The position numbers and the translations under genes are program-made. From contig NZ_JMIW01000003.1 in assembly GCF_000715015.1 (NCBI RefSeq), positions 62,001-126,000 on the forward strand: 64,000 nucleotides of DNA, read 5' to 3'. Numbering within the stretch: position 1 is the stretch's first letter; every line of letters starts with the position of its first letter. The DNA is from Erythrobacter longus (lineage in GTDB: Bacteria; Pseudomonadota; Alphaproteobacteria; Sphingomonadales; Sphingomonadaceae). This document shows positions 7,562 to 15,916 of the stretch, in pieces. The notes under the pieces are model-generated. The model was given only the letters and a program-made list of their open reading frames with translations, searched no databases and was not told where the DNA came from.

Positions 7562-9010
7562 TCAAGCCGCGAGGCTACGACCCAATCCAGGAGATTGAAT
7601 TCCGCGCTGCGCGCTGGAGCTTACGCTGAAATGGGCAACCGAGTTCCCAAGCACGTCCGATTCGCGCGACAGGCTGACGGCGGCGGCGTTGCACTGTTCG
7701 GCCATCGCTGCGTTCTGCTGAGTAGAGCGGTCAAGATCGCTTACGGTTGCATCGATTTGTTCAAGGCTTTGCGCCTGATCGTGGGCCGCCTGGCTGATGG
7801 TTTCCACCGATACTGCAAGCTCGGCCACGCCGTGCGCGATCGAGGCGAAGGATTCGCCGCTGCGATTGACCAGATCAACGCCAGAGGTCACGTGCTCGCT
7901 GCTCTTTGATATGAGCGATTTGACCTCGTCTGCCGCCTCGGTGCAGCGCTGCGCCAAGGCGCGCACTTCGCTTGCCACGACGGCAAAGCCCTTGCCCGTT
8001 TCCCCCGCGCGCGCGGCTTCGACCCCGGCGTTTAAGGCGAGCAAATTGGTCTGGAACGCAATCGATTCAATCACTGTGATAATGTTGTTGATCTCTTCAG
8101 ATGACTTTTCAATCTGCGCCATCGCTGTGACGGCTTGTTCAACAATTTGAGAACCATCTTTTGCGACCGTATTAGCCGATGAAATTGTGCTGAGCGCATC
8201 GGATGTGGTTCGCGCGGTCTCCTTAAGGCTTTGCGTCGTCTTGGAGACAGCTGCTGCTGTTTCTTCCAGTCTTGCCGCTTGTTCCTCTGTGCGCCGCGCC
8301 AGATCATCAGACGCGCTGCGAATTTCCGAGCAGCCATTAGACATGGTATCGACGCCGTTCACGACGGTTGTGATGGTCTGGCGCAACGAACCCATTGCGC
8401 TGTTAAAGTCTGCTTCGACTTTGGCGTAGTCTACGGGAAGCTCACTCAATGCAACGTCAAGATTGCCACGGGCAAGTGCTTCGAGTGCATCGCCAAGTTT
8501 GTTGCTGACCTCTTGGCGATCGGCATCTATGCCTTCAAAATACCCGGTGAGCGCAAGATCAATATCCAGCAATGCCACTTTCACCAAAGCATTTACGGCA
8601 TTGGCCTGCGCGCGTTTGCCCGGCAGCACGCTTTGTACTCCCGAACCGATGAGTTCGGTAATGATGTGTTCCAGAACGATCGAATAAGCGCCGACATACC
8701 AGCGCGGCTCAAGGCCGATTTTGGAATGAACCTCGCCGATATGGCGCGCGCGGTTCTGAAAACTTTCGTCAACGCCGGTCCTGAACACCTCCCGCCAGTG
8801 TTTTCCTTGCATATCTTTGGCTCGGTCCATGCTTTGCTGCCCGCCGAAAAAGTCGCTTAATTCCTGACGAGCCGCAACGGTTTCGTAAAAACCGGTCAGC
8901 GCCTTGTCGAGCTTGCGGTCAAGGGCCTTGCTTACGCTTTTAAAAGCGGCCGGTTTGACGCGGTCAAACCCATAGAAATCAAGCCGTTCATGCAAGGGGA
9001 CATTTGGCAT
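7562..9010 (-). CDS. Globin-coupled methyl-accepting chemotaxis protein (HemAT-like)
   Basis: A 482-residue soluble chemoreceptor. Residues 1-165 resemble the protoglobin sensor domain. His95, in [17 protein letters not shown], aligns with the proximal haem-ligand His of HemAT proteins, so the ligand is probably O2. A helical linker follows. The C-terminal signalling hairpin has its tip in [18 protein letters not shown] (one residue differs from the usual [13 protein letters not shown]). No membrane segments are present, so it acts in the cytoplasm on CheA/CheW. The ATG at 9010 has AAGGAG about 10 bases upstream. I rejected an 84-codon upstream extension that crosses a tandem repeat. No other chemotaxis gene is in the window. 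Confidence 0.88.
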   Translation of the reverse strand: MPNVPLHERLDFYGFDRVKPAAFKSVSKALDRKLDKALTGFYETVAARQELSDFFGGQQSMDRAKDMQGKHWREVFRTGVDESFQNRARHIGEVHSKIGLEPRWYVGAYSIVLEHIITELIGSGVQSVLPGKRAQANAVNALVKVALLDIDLALTGYFEGIDADRQEVSNKLGDALEALARGNLDVALSELPVDYAKVEADFNSAMGSLRQTITTVVNGVDTMSNGCSEIRSASDDLARRTEEQAARLEETAAAVSKTTQSLKETARTTSDALSTISSANTVAKDGSQIVEQAVTAMAQIEKSSEEINNIITVIESIAFQTNLLALNAGVEAARAGETGKGFAVVASEVRALAQRCTEAADEVKSLISKSSEHVTSGVDLVNRSGESFASIAHGVAELAVSVETISQAAHDQAQSLEQIDATVSDLDRSTQQNAAMAEQCNAAAVSLSRESDVLGNSVAHFSVSSSAQRGIQSPGLGRSLAA

Positions 9011-9454
9011 CGGTAGAGGCTCCTTAGGGTCAAATCGCCACAAGAAAAGGGATGTAGATATGCGAAAAAGGGCCGGTAATCGTGGCCCTCCAACGGCGAC
9101 CATGTCTAGGCACGGTGGTCGAAGATCGGATTGAGTGGAGCCCTCGCGCAAACCCGTAAGGTGTGACTTTGCATTCTTTGGACTTGCCCTTGAACCTCGC
9201 GCTTTCGTGCAATTCGCCACAGGAGCATTTTCCTGGCAGGACCATTTTCCTGCCAGTTCCATTTTCCTGGCAGTTCCATTTTCCTACAGGCCCCTCGAAT
9301 GGGTAAACGTTGATGCAATGACTTGCCCCTTAACCTTTACCTTGACCTGTAATCGCCCAAGTCGATTAATTGCTTGGCCTGTGACCGATTGGTTTTTTGC
9401 CCTTGAACAGTGTGTCAAGTGTGTCAAAACTTCGCGATTATTTCGGTTATTCAA
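9011..9454. other. 444-bp gene-free interval
   Basis: This gap separates the chemoreceptor start (9010) from the end of the YeeE/YedE gene (9455). It holds the 17-bp tandem repeat described separately and an AT-richer stretch from about 9300 to 9454. I saw no convincing coding frame, RNA gene or terminator hairpin in the rest. The chemoreceptor promoter should lie in its left part. Confidence 0.6.
9226..9290 (+). repeat. 17-bp tandem repeat, four copies
   Basis: CATTTTCCTGGCAGGAC at 9226 is followed by variants starting at 9243, 9260 and 9277, giving a strict 17-bp period. Copies 2 and 3 differ from copy 1 by a few bases, and the fourth is degenerate after CATTTTCCT. It lies about 215-280 bp upstream of the chemoreceptor start. 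It could be a protein-binding array or replication slippage. Confidence 0.9.
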
Positions 9455-10624
9455 TTATTTGCTTGAAATGAGGAAACCGCGTCCCGTTCGCAGCTTGAGC
9501 GCAGCCGCGCTGCCCACCAAAGCCGCGATCATCCAGACCAATCCATGGAGACTGCCTGAAATCATTCCCCCCAAATATCCGCCGATATTGCAGCCATAGG
9601 CAATGCGCGCACCGTACCCCATTAACACGCCGCCAAGCAGGGCGGTGCCCACATCGCTCCATGAAAGGCGAAGGGTAGGGGCAAAGCGCCCAGCAAGGTG
9701 AGCTGCAAGCATGGCTCCGCCAATGATGCCGAAATTCATGACTGACGTTGCATCGGTAAGAACGGGGCGGTCGAGCCAGCCTTGGCGATTTTGCCAATAG
9801 GGCCAGCTGGCAATGTCGATCCCTGCGAGCGTGCCGATCTTCGCGCCCCAAAGGGTGAAGGCAGAGGTAATGCCCCAAGGCCGTCCAAGCAGCGCCAAAG
9901 TGGCGATACTCACCACGAAGAGCGCGGCAGCTCCTGCTAAAAGGGACCATGGGCCTACGATCAGGGATCCGGTTTCGCGAGGGGGCTCAAGCTCGCCGTA
10001 TAGTGCCTTTTCCCGGCGCACCGAGAGGAATGCAATGATGCCTAAGACGGCAAGCAGAATGGCGAGCCCGCCAAAGGCTCCAGCCTCTTCGACAAGGCCC
10101 ACGCGGGGCCCACTGGGAAGGGCGCGCCACCACGGGACATGGAGCGTGGCAAAGACCGAGCCTCCGACAAATGCGCTTAACGTGATGACCATACGCGAGC
10201 TGCCACCGCCAACTGTAAACAAGGTGCCCGATCCACATCCGCCTGCGAACATCATGCCGAAACCGAAAGTGAAGGCCCCTGCAAGTACGCCGATGCTAAC
10301 CGGTGCAACAGAGCCGCGCGCGCTGATCCCGATCACGTCGCCATATGCGATCAGGGGGAAGCTGACGATGCTGACAAGGCTGATAAGCAGCAATTGCATG
10401 CGCAATCCCCCGCCACGCCCAGCGATAAGAAATGCGCGCCAATGTGCGGTGAAACCAAAGGCTGCGTGGTACAACGCAAAACCGGCCAAAAGCCCGATGC
10501 ACGTCGCCATTGTAAGCGTAACGCCAGAGACGTGCCAAACCGCGATGAGCAGCGACGCGAGCCCTGCGAGGACCAAGTCAAGCAAGGTCCGCCTTGATCT
10601 GAGTGTGCTGGGCAAGGAAGGCAC
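9455..10624 (-). CDS. YeeE/YedE family membrane transporter (thiosulfate/sulfur compound uptake)
   Basis: A 389-residue polytopic membrane protein with around ten hydrophobic segments. The family's two internal repeats each carry a conserved Cys-containing loop: FAGGCGSGTLFTVGGG in the first half and IAYGCNIGGYLGG in the second. In TsuA, a characterised member, such cysteines relay thiosulfate through the membrane. The GTG start at 10624 lies 13 bp after the rhodanese stop, so the two genes form an operon that imports and processes sulfane sulfur. The exact substrate (thiosulfate, selenium or another sulfur species) cannot be read from sequence. Confidence 0.85.
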   Translation of the reverse strand: MPSLPSTLRSRRTLLDLVLAGLASLLIAVWHVSGVTLTMATCIGLLAGFALYHAAFGFTAHWRAFLIAGRGGGLRMQLLLISLVSIVSFPLIAYGDVIGISARGSVAPVSIGVLAGAFTFGFGMMFAGGCGSGTLFTVGGGSSRMVITLSAFVGGSVFATLHVPWWRALPSGPRVGLVEEAGAFGGLAILLAVLGIIAFLSVRREKALYGELEPPRETGSLIVGPWSLLAGAAALFVVSIATLALLGRPWGITSAFTLWGAKIGTLAGIDIASWPYWQNRQGWLDRPVLTDATSVMNFGIIGGAMLAAHLAGRFAPTLRLSWSDVGTALLGGVLMGYGARIAYGCNIGGYLGGMISGSLHGLVWMIAALVGSAAALKLRTGRGFLISSK

Positions 10625-10637
10625 GGTTCAAGCGCCC

Positions 10638-11078
10638 TTATTGGGGGTCTTGCGCAGCCTTCCACCCATCATATCCAGCGGTGAGATGGGCGACGTTGGT
10701 AAAGCCTTGCTCTTTCAGGATTTCCAAAGCGCGCGCGCTGCGCGATCCAGACTTGCAATGCAGGATATAGGCGGTGTCGCGGTCCAGATCGGCGATAGCG
10801 GTCACAAAGTCACCGGCGAGGAAATCGGCGTTAATCGCGCCATCGATACGACCTGCGTCAAACTCTGCCGGAGTGCGCACATCGAGCACCACCGCGCCGT
10901 TGTCGCCAGCAAGCATTTCATTCGCCTCGGCAACGCTGATGTCGCGAATGCTGCTTGGCGCAGACGTTGCTTGGGTCGCGGCTTTGGCTGCGCCCGCGTC
11001 ATGCTCGCTCGAGCAACCGGTAAGGGCAATGCTGGCGCAAAGGACGATGGGGGAGGCAATCTGCAATAGTGACTTCAT
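10638..11078 (-). CDS. Rhodanese-like lipoprotein
   Basis: A 146-residue single-domain rhodanese exported as a lipoprotein. The N-terminus has a short hydrophobic stretch ending in the lipobox LTGC. The rhodanese domain follows, with VLDVRTPAEFDAGRIDGAIN and the active-site loop CKSGSRS whose Cys would carry persulfide. It should sit in the periplasm facing the YeeE/YedE transporter encoded directly downstream, passing or accepting sulfane sulfur. I chose the ATG at 11078 because it gives a proper signal sequence; longer in-frame starts reach into the tRNA region. Confidence 0.87.
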   Translation of the reverse strand: MKSLLQIASPIVLCASIALTGCSSEHDAGAAKAATQATSAPSSIRDISVAEANEMLAGDNGAVVLDVRTPAEFDAGRIDGAINADFLAGDFVTAIADLDRDTAYILHCKSGSRSARALEILKEQGFTNVAHLTAGYDGWKAAQDPQ

Positions 11079-11188
11079 TGATTGTTCCAATTCGAATCTG
11101 TGCGGGGCGTAGAATAGATGAAGGGATTGCCCAAGCAAAACCAGTGTTGACGAACGCAAGGACATGATGGAGATGAGCCTTGGCGAAA

Positions 11189-11262
11189 GCGGGTGTAGCT
11201 CAATGGTAGAGCAGCAGCTTCCCAAGCTGACGACGAGGGTTCGATTCCCTTCACCCGCTCCA
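11189..11262 (+). tRNA. tRNA-Gly (anticodon CCC), CCA encoded
   Basis: A 74-nt cloverleaf. The acceptor stem GCGGGTG pairs with CACCCGC, the D arm is GCTC/GAGC, the anticodon loop TTCCCAA gives anticodon CCC, the T arm is GAGGG-TTCGATT-CCCTT, and the encoded 3' end is CCA. There is one mismatch at the outer anticodon-stem pair. Its 3' end is the likely integration site of the element remnant that follows. Confidence 0.95.
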
Positions 11263-11267
11263 GCGCC
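11257..11267 (+). repeat. Putative att core, copy at the tRNA-Gly 3' end
   Basis: GCTCCAGCGCC spans the last bases of tRNA-Gly and the first bases after it. The identical 11 bp recur at 11535-11545, exactly where the integrase-like reading frame loses similarity. A core duplicated at a tRNA 3' end is the hallmark of tyrosine-integrase insertion. With only 11 bp, chance cannot be excluded. Confidence 0.55.
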
Positions 11268-11376
11268 GCCTTCCCAAAACATCCCGGAAACGCTATAAAA
11301 CCCTTGGAAATCTGAGGGTTTTGATGTCGTGTAGTCCTGCATTTGCCCGGCTAGTCTCGCCAAATCTCCCGAAATT

Positions 11377-11442
11377 GGGGGCCTTTTTGGGGGCCTCTTA
11401 GGTTTCCACCAATTCGAAAGGCCCCCAATCTGGGGGCCTTTT
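11377..11442. repeat. Cluster of GGGGGCCT motifs; one pair forms a terminator-like hairpin
   Basis: GGGGGCCT occurs directly at 11377, 11389 and 11432 and inverted at 11417-11426. The last two form a 10-bp stem (11417-11426 with 11432-11441), a 5-base loop and a T run, which resembles a rho-independent terminator after tRNA-Gly. Repeats of this kind just upstream of P4-type integrase genes usually act as arm-type integrase binding sites, so both readings are possible. Confidence 0.6.
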
Positions 11443-11462
11443 CTGGGTAAAGGTTTGAAATC

Positions 11463-11603
11463 ATGGCGCTAACAGACGTTGGGATTCGCAAGGCTAAGGC
11501 TCGTCCGAAAGCCTATAAGTTGGGCGATTCGTTAGCTCCAGCGCCTATCTTGAAACAACAGGCTGGCAGCCATTGTTCGAGCGCGCTAGGTGCTTGTGCA
11601 TGA
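11463..11603 (+). pseudogene. Remnant of a P4-type tyrosine integrase (N-terminal fragment)
   Basis: The 46-codon frame begins MALTDVGIRKAKARPKAYKL. This matches the very characteristic start of tyrosine integrases with the N-terminal arm-DNA-binding domain (DUF4102), whose usual length is about 400 residues. Similarity ends after GDS, precisely at the second copy of the 11-bp tRNA-end repeat (11535-11545). The remaining codons read into unrelated sequence, and the frame stops at 11601-11603, overlapping the argE ATG. Everything else of the element has been lost. GGTAAAGG precedes the ATG, so the fragment may still be translated. Confidence 0.75.
11535..11545 (+). repeat. Putative att core, distal copy
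   Basis: A second copy of GCTCCAGCGCC, identical to the one at the tRNA-Gly 3' end, 278 bp downstream. The integrase-like reading frame loses its family similarity at this point. It is interpreted as the right-hand junction of a collapsed integrative element. Confidence 0.5.
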
Positions 11604-12766
11604 CTGACCTCCCAAAACTCCATTACGACCGGGCCCGCGCTATCCTTGACCGGCTGATCGCTTTTGACACCACTTCTCGCAATAGCAATTTGGCGCTGAT
11701 CGAATGGGTGGAGGGCTACCTCGCCGAGCATGGCGTGGCCAGCCACCGGGTGAGCAATGAGGATGGCACCAAGTCCAATCTCTTCGCAACTGTTGGCCCT
11801 GATGTTGAAGGCGGCATTATTATGTCGGGGCACACCGATGTGGTGCCTGTCGACAATCAGGATTGGTCAAGCGACCCTTGGGTAACGCTCGAAAAAGACG
11901 GCAAGCTGTATGGGCGCGGTACGTCGGATATGAAGAGCTTCATCGCACTGACGCTTGCGTGGGTTCCGGCGTTTGTGAAGGGTTCAAAGCCGATCCATCT
12001 CGCGATCAGCTATGACGAGGAAATCGGATGTCTGGGCGCACCTGCGATGATCGAACAGATGGCAAAGCAAGTGCCCACGCCGCGCATGGCGATTGTCGGT
12101 GAGCCGACCTCTATGCGCCTTGTCACGGGGCACAAGGGGATCAGCGTTTACCGGGTCGAAGTGACCGGGGTCGAGGCGCATTCAAGCCTCGTCAATCACG
12201 GCATCTCTGCTAACGAACACGCGGTCGATCTGATGCACTCTTTGCTGGAGCTTTCGCGCGATCTCAAAGCGAAGGCCGACCCAGGCAATGGCTTTGACCC
12301 GCCGTATCCAACACTCACCATTGGCGTGATGCAAGGGGGCGAGGCGGCCAATATCCTGGCGGGCCATGCCCAGTTCCAGTTCGATCTGCGCTGCCCTCCC
12401 GGCTTTGTCTCAGCCGATCTGCTCGCCCCTTTCAAGGCGCGTTGCGAGGCGCTCGATATAGAGCTCAAAGCGCGCTTTCCTCAAGCAGGCGTGACCTTCA
12501 TGAAGGTCGCCGATGCGCCGCCATTGGGCGATGCGGGAAGCGAGGATGCGATAGCCTTTGTGCAAGGGCTGACAGGTGAAAACTCGGCTCCATCCAAAGT
12601 CTCTTACGGTGCCGAAGCCGGGCAATTCCAGCAAGGCGGCTTTCCCACTGTTATCTGCGGCCCCGGCTCGATCGAGCAGGCGCACCAGCCCAATGAATGG
12701 ATCGCAATCGAGCAGCTGGAGAAGGGCGCGCGCTTTATGGAACGCCTCGCCGAGGAGTTGGCGTAA
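11600..12766 (+). CDS. argE: Acetylornithine deacetylase
   Basis: A 388-residue M20-family zinc amidohydrolase that removes acetate from N-acetylornithine in arginine synthesis. Metal-site segments are visible in order: MSGHTDVVPVD (His and Asp), YGRGTSDMKSF (bridging Asp), YDEEIGCLGA (catalytic Glu pair), GEPTSM, and a late His in IEQAHQPNEW. The lid domain with GVEAHSS lies between them. The length fits ArgE; succinyl-diaminopimelate desuccinylase is less likely from the GEPTSM and HKGISV context. The ATG at 11600 overlaps the stop of the integrase remnant, so this gene's native leader has probably been replaced. Confidence 0.88.
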   Translation: MTDLPKLHYDRARAILDRLIAFDTTSRNSNLALIEWVEGYLAEHGVASHRVSNEDGTKSNLFATVGPDVEGGIIMSGHTDVVPVDNQDWSSDPWVTLEKDGKLYGRGTSDMKSFIALTLAWVPAFVKGSKPIHLAISYDEEIGCLGAPAMIEQMAKQVPTPRMAIVGEPTSMRLVTGHKGISVYRVEVTGVEAHSSLVNHGISANEHAVDLMHSLLELSRDLKAKADPGNGFDPPYPTLTIGVMQGGEAANILAGHAQFQFDLRCPPGFVSADLLAPFKARCEALDIELKARFPQAGVTFMKVADAPPLGDAGSEDAIAFVQGLTGENSAPSKVSYGAEAGQFQQGGFPTVICGPGSIEQAHQPNEWIAIEQLEKGARFMERLAEELA

Positions 12767-12935
12767 GCTTGCGAAAGGCGTCTTATAAAAGGCATGGCAA
12801 GAAAGGCATGGAAACCACACGTCATCCATCGCATTTCGTTTGCCGTTCGTCGAAACTCATGACCCACCGTTGCGACGGGCCAATGTTCCATGTACCCGCC
12901 TCGGTCAGTCACTCGAACAGTCTTAGGAATGTGCC

Positions 12936-15413
12936 TTGCGTCTTATAGTTCTCCTCCTTGCGCTTTTGGTTTCTTCTCCGGCCCTTGCTCAAGGGATTCA
13001 GCAAACCAAGGGCGATTTTGAAGACAAGTTTCGCCAATTGGACGAGGTGCTGGCCGATCCAAACGTCTATCGCAATGCAAGCGGTGCGCCGGGTCACCAA
13101 TATTGGCAGCAGGAAGCCGATTACAGCATCAATGCAACGCTGGACGAAGATGGCCGCCGCCTGACCGCGCGTGCGACGGTCACGTATAAGAACAACTCGC
13201 CTGACACTCTGCCTTGGATCTGGATGCAGCTTGATCAGAACCGTTTCCGCACCGATTCCATGGCTGAGCTGACCGATACGTTTGGTGGTCCGGGCAGGCG
13301 CGGTCCTGCGCGCTCTCTGGGCAATGGCAGCGCCCCTGCGCGCCTTTCATTGGAAGAGCTACGCCGTCAGCAAGCGCTTGCCGATAACACCTATGGCTAT
13401 GACATCAGCCGTGTTCAGCTCACCAGCGGACGCGCGCTCGATCACACGATTGTCGGCACGCTGATGCGCATTGATCTGCCCACGCCATTGCGCTCCGGTC
13501 AAAGCGTCAGCTTCAATATCGATTGGGCGTACAACATTGTCGAAGAGAACGTGATCTTTGCCCGTTCCGGCTATGAGCACTTTCCCGACGACGCTCGCGA
13601 AGGGGGCAATGACCTTTTCCTTTTCGCGCAGTGGTTTCCAAGGCTGGTCGCCTATTCCGACTATGAGGGATGGCACAATAAGGAGTTTCTGGGGCGCGGT
13701 GAATTTACGCTCGAATTTGGCGATTATGATGTCGCAATGACGGTTCCTAACGACCACATCGTCTCGTCAACGGGCGTCCTTGCAAACCCCACGAGCGTCC
13801 TGACCGCGACCCAGCGTCAACGTCTTGCACAAGCGCGAAACAAAACCGATGAGCCCATGTTCATCGTCACGCCTGAAGAGGCGCTCGCCAATGAAAGCTC
13901 CAACCCGACCGGCACCAAGACCTGGCGCTTTACCGCGCAAAAGGTGCGCGATTTTGCTTGGGCGACGAGCCGCAAGTTCATCTGGGATGCGCAGGCTCAT
14001 AAGCAGCCGGGCGCGGAGCAAGAGACCGTCATGGCGATGTCCTTCTGGCCCAAAGAAGGCGGTGAGCTGTGGCGCAAATATTCAACCGCTGCCGTGGTCC
14101 ACACGATGGAAGTCTATTCGCGCTATTCCTTCGACTATCCCTACCCAACCGCGCAGTCGGTGAACGGGCCGGTGGGCGGCATGGAATATCCCATGATCAC
14201 CTTCAACGGGCCGCGCACGACGCTTCAGGATGATGGCTCGCGGACGTACTCTGAGAGCGAGAAGATCTTCCTCATCGGCGTCGTCATCCACGAGATCGGG
14301 CACATCTATTTCCCGATGGTCGTCAACTCGGACGAGCGCCAGTGGACGTGGATGGATGAAGGGATCAACTCCTTCCTCGACAGCGTGGCTGGATACGAGT
14401 GGGACCCCGACATCCAATGGACCCGCAGTCTGCCGCGCGATCTCATCCCTTATATGACGTCGAGCCAGCAAGTGCCGATCATGACGCAATCGGACAGCGT
14501 TCTGAACATCGGGCCGAACGCTTATGGCAAGCCATCGGCTGCTTATCACATCCTACGCGATACGGTGATTGGCCGCGAACGGTTCGATTTTGCCCTTCGC
14601 GAATATGCGCGGCGGTGGAAGTTCAAGCGGCCAACGCCGACCGATTTCTTCCGCACGATGGAAGAGGCTTCGGGCACCGACCTCGACTGGTTCTGGCGCG
14701 GCTGGTTCTTCACCACCGACCACGTTGATATCTCGCTCGACAGCATTCACCGCCTGCGTATTGATACCGCAAACCCTGACATCGACCTTGCGCGCCGCCG
14801 TCAGGAGCTTGCCAATGAGCCTGAGAAGGTTGGTGTGCGCCTTAACCGTGAACAAGGCGTGCCGATTTGGGTGCTTGAAAATCCGGGCGTTACTGATTTC
14901 TATGACGAGAACGACCAGTTCACTGTCACCCCGCGCGACACCAAGAAGTATGAAAGCTTTCTTGACGGGCTCGAGGGTTGGGAGCGGCAGGTTTTCGACC
15001 GCGCGGTGGAAGAAGACGCCAATTACTACGTGCTCAGCTTTTCCAACCTTGGTGGCCTTGTGATGCCTATCATCCTTGATCTTCACTTTGTCGATGGTTC
15101 GAAAGAGCGCATGCACATCCCGGCGGAAATCTGGCGTCGCAATTCGCGCGAAGTTTCCAAACTTTTGATATTCCCCAAGGGCAAGGAGCTTTCCGAAGTG
15201 GTGCTTGATCCTGACTGGGAGACAGCGGATGCGGACATCAACAACAACCACTATCCGCGCAAAATCATCGACAGCCGGGTTGAGGCGTTCAAAAGCCCTG
15301 AGCCAACCTCGCGTTCGGGTCGTGACCTGATGGCTGAGGTTCAACAAGGCGCCAAAAAGGCCGCTGAGGAAGAGGCCTCCGAAGGTGAAGGGTCAGAAGA
15401 GAGTAACCCATAA
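12936..15413 (+). CDS. Secreted M1-family metallopeptidase (aminopeptidase N-like)
   Basis: An 825-residue exported protein with signal peptide MRLIVLLLALLVSSPALA. It has the M1 exopeptidase motif GGMEY (near residue 413) and the zinc site HEIGH at 452-456, followed 18 residues later by the third ligand Glu475 in WMDEG. This is exactly the HExxH-x18-E spacing of M1 gluzincins. The C-terminus is long and acidic. The start is TTG at 12936, chosen because AGGAA lies six bases upstream and it produces a perfect signal peptide. The stop overlaps the next gene (TAATG). It probably trims peptides in the periplasm or outside the cell. Confidence 0.9.
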   Translation: MRLIVLLLALLVSSPALAQGIQQTKGDFEDKFRQLDEVLADPNVYRNASGAPGHQYWQQEADYSINATLDEDGRRLTARATVTYKNNSPDTLPWIWMQLDQNRFRTDSMAELTDTFGGPGRRGPARSLGNGSAPARLSLEELRRQQALADNTYGYDISRVQLTSGRALDHTIVGTLMRIDLPTPLRSGQSVSFNIDWAYNIVEENVIFARSGYEHFPDDAREGGNDLFLFAQWFPRLVAYSDYEGWHNKEFLGRGEFTLEFGDYDVAMTVPNDHIVSSTGVLANPTSVLTATQRQRLAQARNKTDEPMFIVTPEEALANESSNPTGTKTWRFTAQKVRDFAWATSRKFIWDAQAHKQPGAEQETVMAMSFWPKEGGELWRKYSTAAVVHTMEVYSRYSFDYPYPTAQSVNGPVGGMEYPMITFNGPRTTLQDDGSRTYSESEKIFLIGVVIHEIGHIYFPMVVNSDERQWTWMDEGINSFLDSVAGYEWDPDIQWTRSLPRDLIPYMTSSQQVPIMTQSDSVLNIGPNAYGKPSAAYHILRDTVIGRERFDFALREYARRWKFKRPTPTDFFRTMEEASGTDLDWFWRGWFFTTDHVDISLDSIHRLRIDTANPDIDLARRRQELANEPEKVGVRLNREQGVPIWVLENPGVTDFYDENDQFTVTPRDTKKYESFLDGLEGWERQVFDRAVEEDANYYVLSFSNLGGLVMPIILDLHFVDGSKERMHIPAEIWRRNSREVSKLLIFPKGKELSEVVLDPDWETADADINNNHYPRKIIDSRVEAFKSPEPTSRSGRDLMAEVQQGAKKAAEEEASEGEGSEESNP

Positions 15414-15916
15414 TGCTGCGCTGGATTGCTGCCTTTTTGATGCTTGCGCCAATCACTTTTGGGGCTGCTGTCCCGGCAGCTGCGCATCAACAAAAGGCTG
15501 CGATTACCAGCGTGGAGCATAATCCGCGCACTGGCATGATTGAGGTTGTGCATTCCATCCCCTTGCATGATGCCGAACACGCACTGCGCCATCAGGGGCA
15601 AAAGAGCGCCGACATCAAAGGCAATGTCGAAAGCCGCCGCGCCTTTGCCCGCTATGCAGCGCAGCGTTTTTCGATTGCTGCCGATGGGCGCGAGCTCGAG
15701 CTAGCGGTGCTTGGAACTGAGATTGAAGGTGCGAGCCTGCTGGTCTATCAGGAAGGTCCATCGCCGGGGCCGGGGACACAGCTCGCGATCCGCTCGCAGG
15801 TGCTCACCGATATCTGGTTGAGGCAAACCAACAGCGTGAATGTAGGTCGCGGGACCTCGCCTGAAACACTCGTCTTTCGTGGAGGCGATGGGGCCAAGAC
15901 TGCGGTGCTGCGCTAG
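15413..15916 (+). CDS. DUF6702-type small secreted protein
   Basis: A 167-residue protein with a signal peptide ending in AAA-HQ. Segments HNPRTGMIEVVHSIPLHDAEHAL and a C-terminal Asn-rich strand region resemble the DUF6702 family, of unknown function, often found beside M1 peptidases. It is coupled to the upstream peptidase by a one-base stop-start overlap and abuts the phosphorylase gene. A role as partner or substrate carrier of the peptidase is inference. Confidence 0.65.
   Translation: MLRWIAAFLMLAPITFGAAVPAAAHQQKAAITSVEHNPRTGMIEVVHSIPLHDAEHALRHQGQKSADIKGNVESRRAFARYAAQRFSIAADGRELELAVLGTEIEGASLLVYQEGPSPGPGTQLAIRSQVLTDIWLRQTNSVNVGRGTSPETLVFRGGDGAKTAVLR

Noticed and set aside
9011..9262. 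84-codon N-terminal extension of the globin chemoreceptor
   Set aside because: It crosses the tandem repeat, has no sensor-family similarity, and a good ribosome-binding site precedes the ATG at 9010.
9226..9290. CRISPR-like repeats or iterons of a replication origin
   Set aside because: Copies adjoin without spacers, and no replication initiator gene is near.
14553..15347. 264-codon frame on the minus strand within the M1 peptidase gene
   Set aside because: It lies entirely opposite a gene with intact zinc motifs; its sequence is rich in basic and low-complexity residues with no family pattern.
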